Shown here piece by piece: positions 62,541 through 64,000 of a DNA stretch of 64,000 nt. This stretch comes from Phymatolithon calcareum (taxonomy: Eukaryota; Rhodophyta; Florideophyceae; Hapalidiales). The stretch's first letter is position 1. The number at the start of each line of letters is the position of its first letter. The notes below the pieces were generated by a model that saw nothing but the letters and a program-made list of their open reading frames with translations, was not told the DNA's origin and made no database searches. The translations under genes and the position numbers were made by a program. Where the stretch lies: contig OZ345358.1 in assembly GCA_977006965.1 (NCBI GenBank), forward strand, positions 496,001 to 560,000, in the 5' to 3' direction.

Positions 62541-64000
62541 TTCTTTCTTTTCTTTCTTTATTGCGGAAAGATCGCTCACACTTATGGTAATCGTCTAGAG
62601 CTGTTTTGCAACAGCATCTCATTGTTCAGAAATTTGAGTACGGCTAGGGGTCTCTCACGGCATACCTCTTCTAAAGTCTTTTTTCCCACTCGGCCAATAT
62701 ATTTTCGTCGTGAGGCGGAACGTCCACCACATCGTAGGATTAGGTGTTCGGTAGTTTCCTTGGAACCAGAATTACAGGCCTTGCACACTGGATCGTACGG
62801 AATTACTTCCATATTGCATCCGTGGTGAAAAGTGGCAACCACTGGGGTGCAGTCTCCAATCAGGTGGTGCAGCGTCACCTCTGCTCGTCTATGCGATATG
62901 GGAAGGTCTTCTGTAAGAGTTGGAACGACGACTGGATCGAATTTGGAAGGCGGCCTGATGATGGATCTTGCTGCTTCGAGAGTCAAAGGAACTTTCTGGT
63001 GGTCCAGAAGGTTAGATTCGTAGATACCCTTTCGAGCTAATTCGTCGGCAGCATTATTTCTTGGAATTCCGCAGTGGCTAGGAATCCAAATGCCTTCGAC
63101 AAAGATACCCTTGGACATCAGCTGCTCCATAAGGCCCCAAAGTTTCCGTATCATCTCCCCGTATCCCCTCGGTTCACCGTCAATGGCATCGACAGCGCTC
63201 CTACTGTCAGTGAACCACCGTATAGAGCTTCCAGGTGCGAATGTGATCTTCAACACTTCTTGGAACGCATGGGCAGCGGCAAAGACCTCGGTGTCATATG
63301 AAGATCCAACGGCTCCTGCCGTCAGCGCCAATTCCTTCACCATTTTGTTTCCGTTCATCAGCAAAATCCCTGCGCCCCCGACATTAGCAGGTATGGTTCT
63401 ATACATGTCTAGCATATCGCCATCCTCATCACAAAGAACCACATGCTGTTTGGAAACGGTTGGAGTGGAGGCATACGCATGTTTGTCACCGTCGTCGTAG
63501 AAAAGGAGAATATCCGGTGGTTTCCCGTGTCGAGTCGAAAACTTCGCCACCGCCGTGCTGTTTTGATGGTGCAATACATCGAATTTCTTCAGCGTCGCGG
63601 TGTACCACCCTTCATCCCAGTTCACCGAGACTCGTTCGTCATTTTGAAAATCGCGGATGAACTCGGTGGGTATTTCTCCAACGCTGCCATCTGTCCATAG
63701 TTCAATGGCCGCTGGTTGCATGACTTCCCGCTGGAGTATCAGAGCCTCTGCGGCTAGTTTCTTTTCCTTTTCCCCATCCTTTGCTGACACAGGGGTAAGA
63801 AAACTGCAAAACTTGTTCTTCGAACAGTCCTTCCCAATTGGTGGATGGAATCCATCTCGCGGGACCGCAAGAATTCCCTTTTCAGCGAGCTGTTGGGTAC
63901 TAGTCTCGCGCCATGATCGCACTTGACTCTTCAGTTTCGCCACACGAGTGTTCATTGCACCTGTAACTGGGGTGTCCGGCGACAATCTTAACGCTTTTTC
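62541..64000 (-). mobile_element. LINE X copy X2, cut by window edge
   Basis: Minus-strand LINE X with a gaaa-repeat tail (plus-strand ctttctttcttt from about 62541). It is inserted at the end of the P450-downstream block. The 5' part lies beyond the window. Confidence 0.88.
62582..64000 (-). CDS. LINE X ORF2 C-terminal part: RNase H with embedded Tudor-like domain and CCHC finger (partial)
   Basis: An open frame of at least 472 codons, partial at the window edge, with no stop or shift before its natural end at 62582. Numbering from the codon at 63985, RNase H begins at LWTDGS (Asp99). Residues about 105-200 are an insert with VSVNWDEGWYTATLKKF (119-135) and ILLFYDDGDKHAY (159-171), matching the strand pattern of a Tudor barrel. 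RNase H resumes at VGGAGILLM (202), then Glu233 (DTEVFAAAHAF), Asp260 (WFTDSRS) and Asp314 (NNAADELA), so all four catalytic residues are present. A finger follows at Cys401, Cys404, His414 and Cys419. The intact frame and conserved residues suggest recent activity. RNase H would remove the RNA strand during target-primed reverse transcription; the insert might bind modified histone tails. Confidence 0.85.
   Translation of the reverse strand, partial: EKALRLSPDTPVTGAMNTRVAKLKSQVRSWRETSTQQLAEKGILAVPRDGFHPPIGKDCSKNKFCSFLTPVSAKDGEKEKKLAAEALILQREVMQPAAIELWTDGSVGEIPTEFIRDFQNDERVSVNWDEGWYTATLKKFDVLHHQNSTAVAKFSTRHGKPPDILLFYDDGDKHAYASTPTVSKQHVVLCDEDGDMLDMYRTIPANVGGAGILLMNGNKMVKELALTAGAVGSSYDTEVFAAAHAFQEVLKITFAPGSSIRWFTDSRSAVDAIDGEPRGYGEMIRKLWGLMEQLMSKGIFVEGIWIPSHCGIPRNNAADELARKGIYESNLLDHQKVPLTLEAARSIIRPPSKFDPVVVPTLTEDLPISHRRAEVTLHHLIGDCTPVVATFHHGCNMEVIPYDPVCKACNSGSKETTEHLILRCGGRSASRRKYIGRVGKKTLEEVCRERPLAVLKFLNNEMLLQNSSRRLP

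Noticed and set aside
1-64000. CRISPR array, bacterial operon or phage region
   Set aside because: No regular spacer-repeat pattern, no ribosome binding site spacing and no prokaryotic gene clusters; retroelement content is eukaryotic.

Overview
The window is eukaryotic. It carries apurinic-endonuclease/reverse-transcriptase LINEs with RNase H, Ty1/copia and Ty3/gypsy remnants, hAT-type DNA elements, a GH18 hydrolase, an EF-hand protein and cytochrome P450s. None of the recognisable host genes needs an intron. No tRNA, rRNA, CRISPR array or bacterial operon was seen. A unicellular, intron-poor eukaryote (an alga or a fungus-like lineage) fits, but the species cannot be fixed from the sequence. 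LINE family letters (A, B, C, D, X, Y) and 'S' for a short interspersed repeat are my own labels.

Layout. 1-5.3 kb holds a LINE Y tail, a GH18 hydrolase gene (979-2481, +), a LysM-domain gene (4010-4690, -) and two hairpin-forming tracts. 5.4-7.95 kb is a 5'-truncated LINE A with 13-bp target-site duplications (TSDs). From about 8.05 kb to 43.2 kb the sequence is two tandem copies of one segment, unit 1 (8.05-24.45 kb) and unit 2 (24.67-43.2 kb). Each unit has a P450 gene, a P450-downstream noncoding block, a LINE D/LINE A head-to-head junction, a LINE C tail and an EF-hand gene. Comparing the units shows which insertions came later. Unit 1 alone has a hAT relic, a LINE C, a LINE X with a LINE Y inside it, and a hAT MITE. 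Unit 2 alone has two S-type insertions, several LINE A tails, a long LINE B, an inverted older copy of the P450-downstream block, and a solo LTR. 43.2-57.1 kb is mostly transposon debris: LINE C split by LINE Y, a broken second LysM copy, a Ty3/gypsy relic, a decayed LINE X, and a Ty1/copia relic with a solo LTR nested in it. 57-62.5 kb is a third, more diverged P450 module, and 62.5-64 kb is a LINE X running off the window.

Likely working host genes are GH18 (979-2481), LysM (4010-4690), P450 copies at 28146-29777 and 58255-59877, and two EF-hand paralogues (22734-23801, 41530-42597). The P450 at 11490-12467 and the LysM copy at 44300-44945 are pseudogenes.

The most novel signal is in LINE X. 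Its RNase H domain is split by an insert of about 95 residues that looks like a Tudor (chromatin-reader) domain, and this is present in two separate copies.
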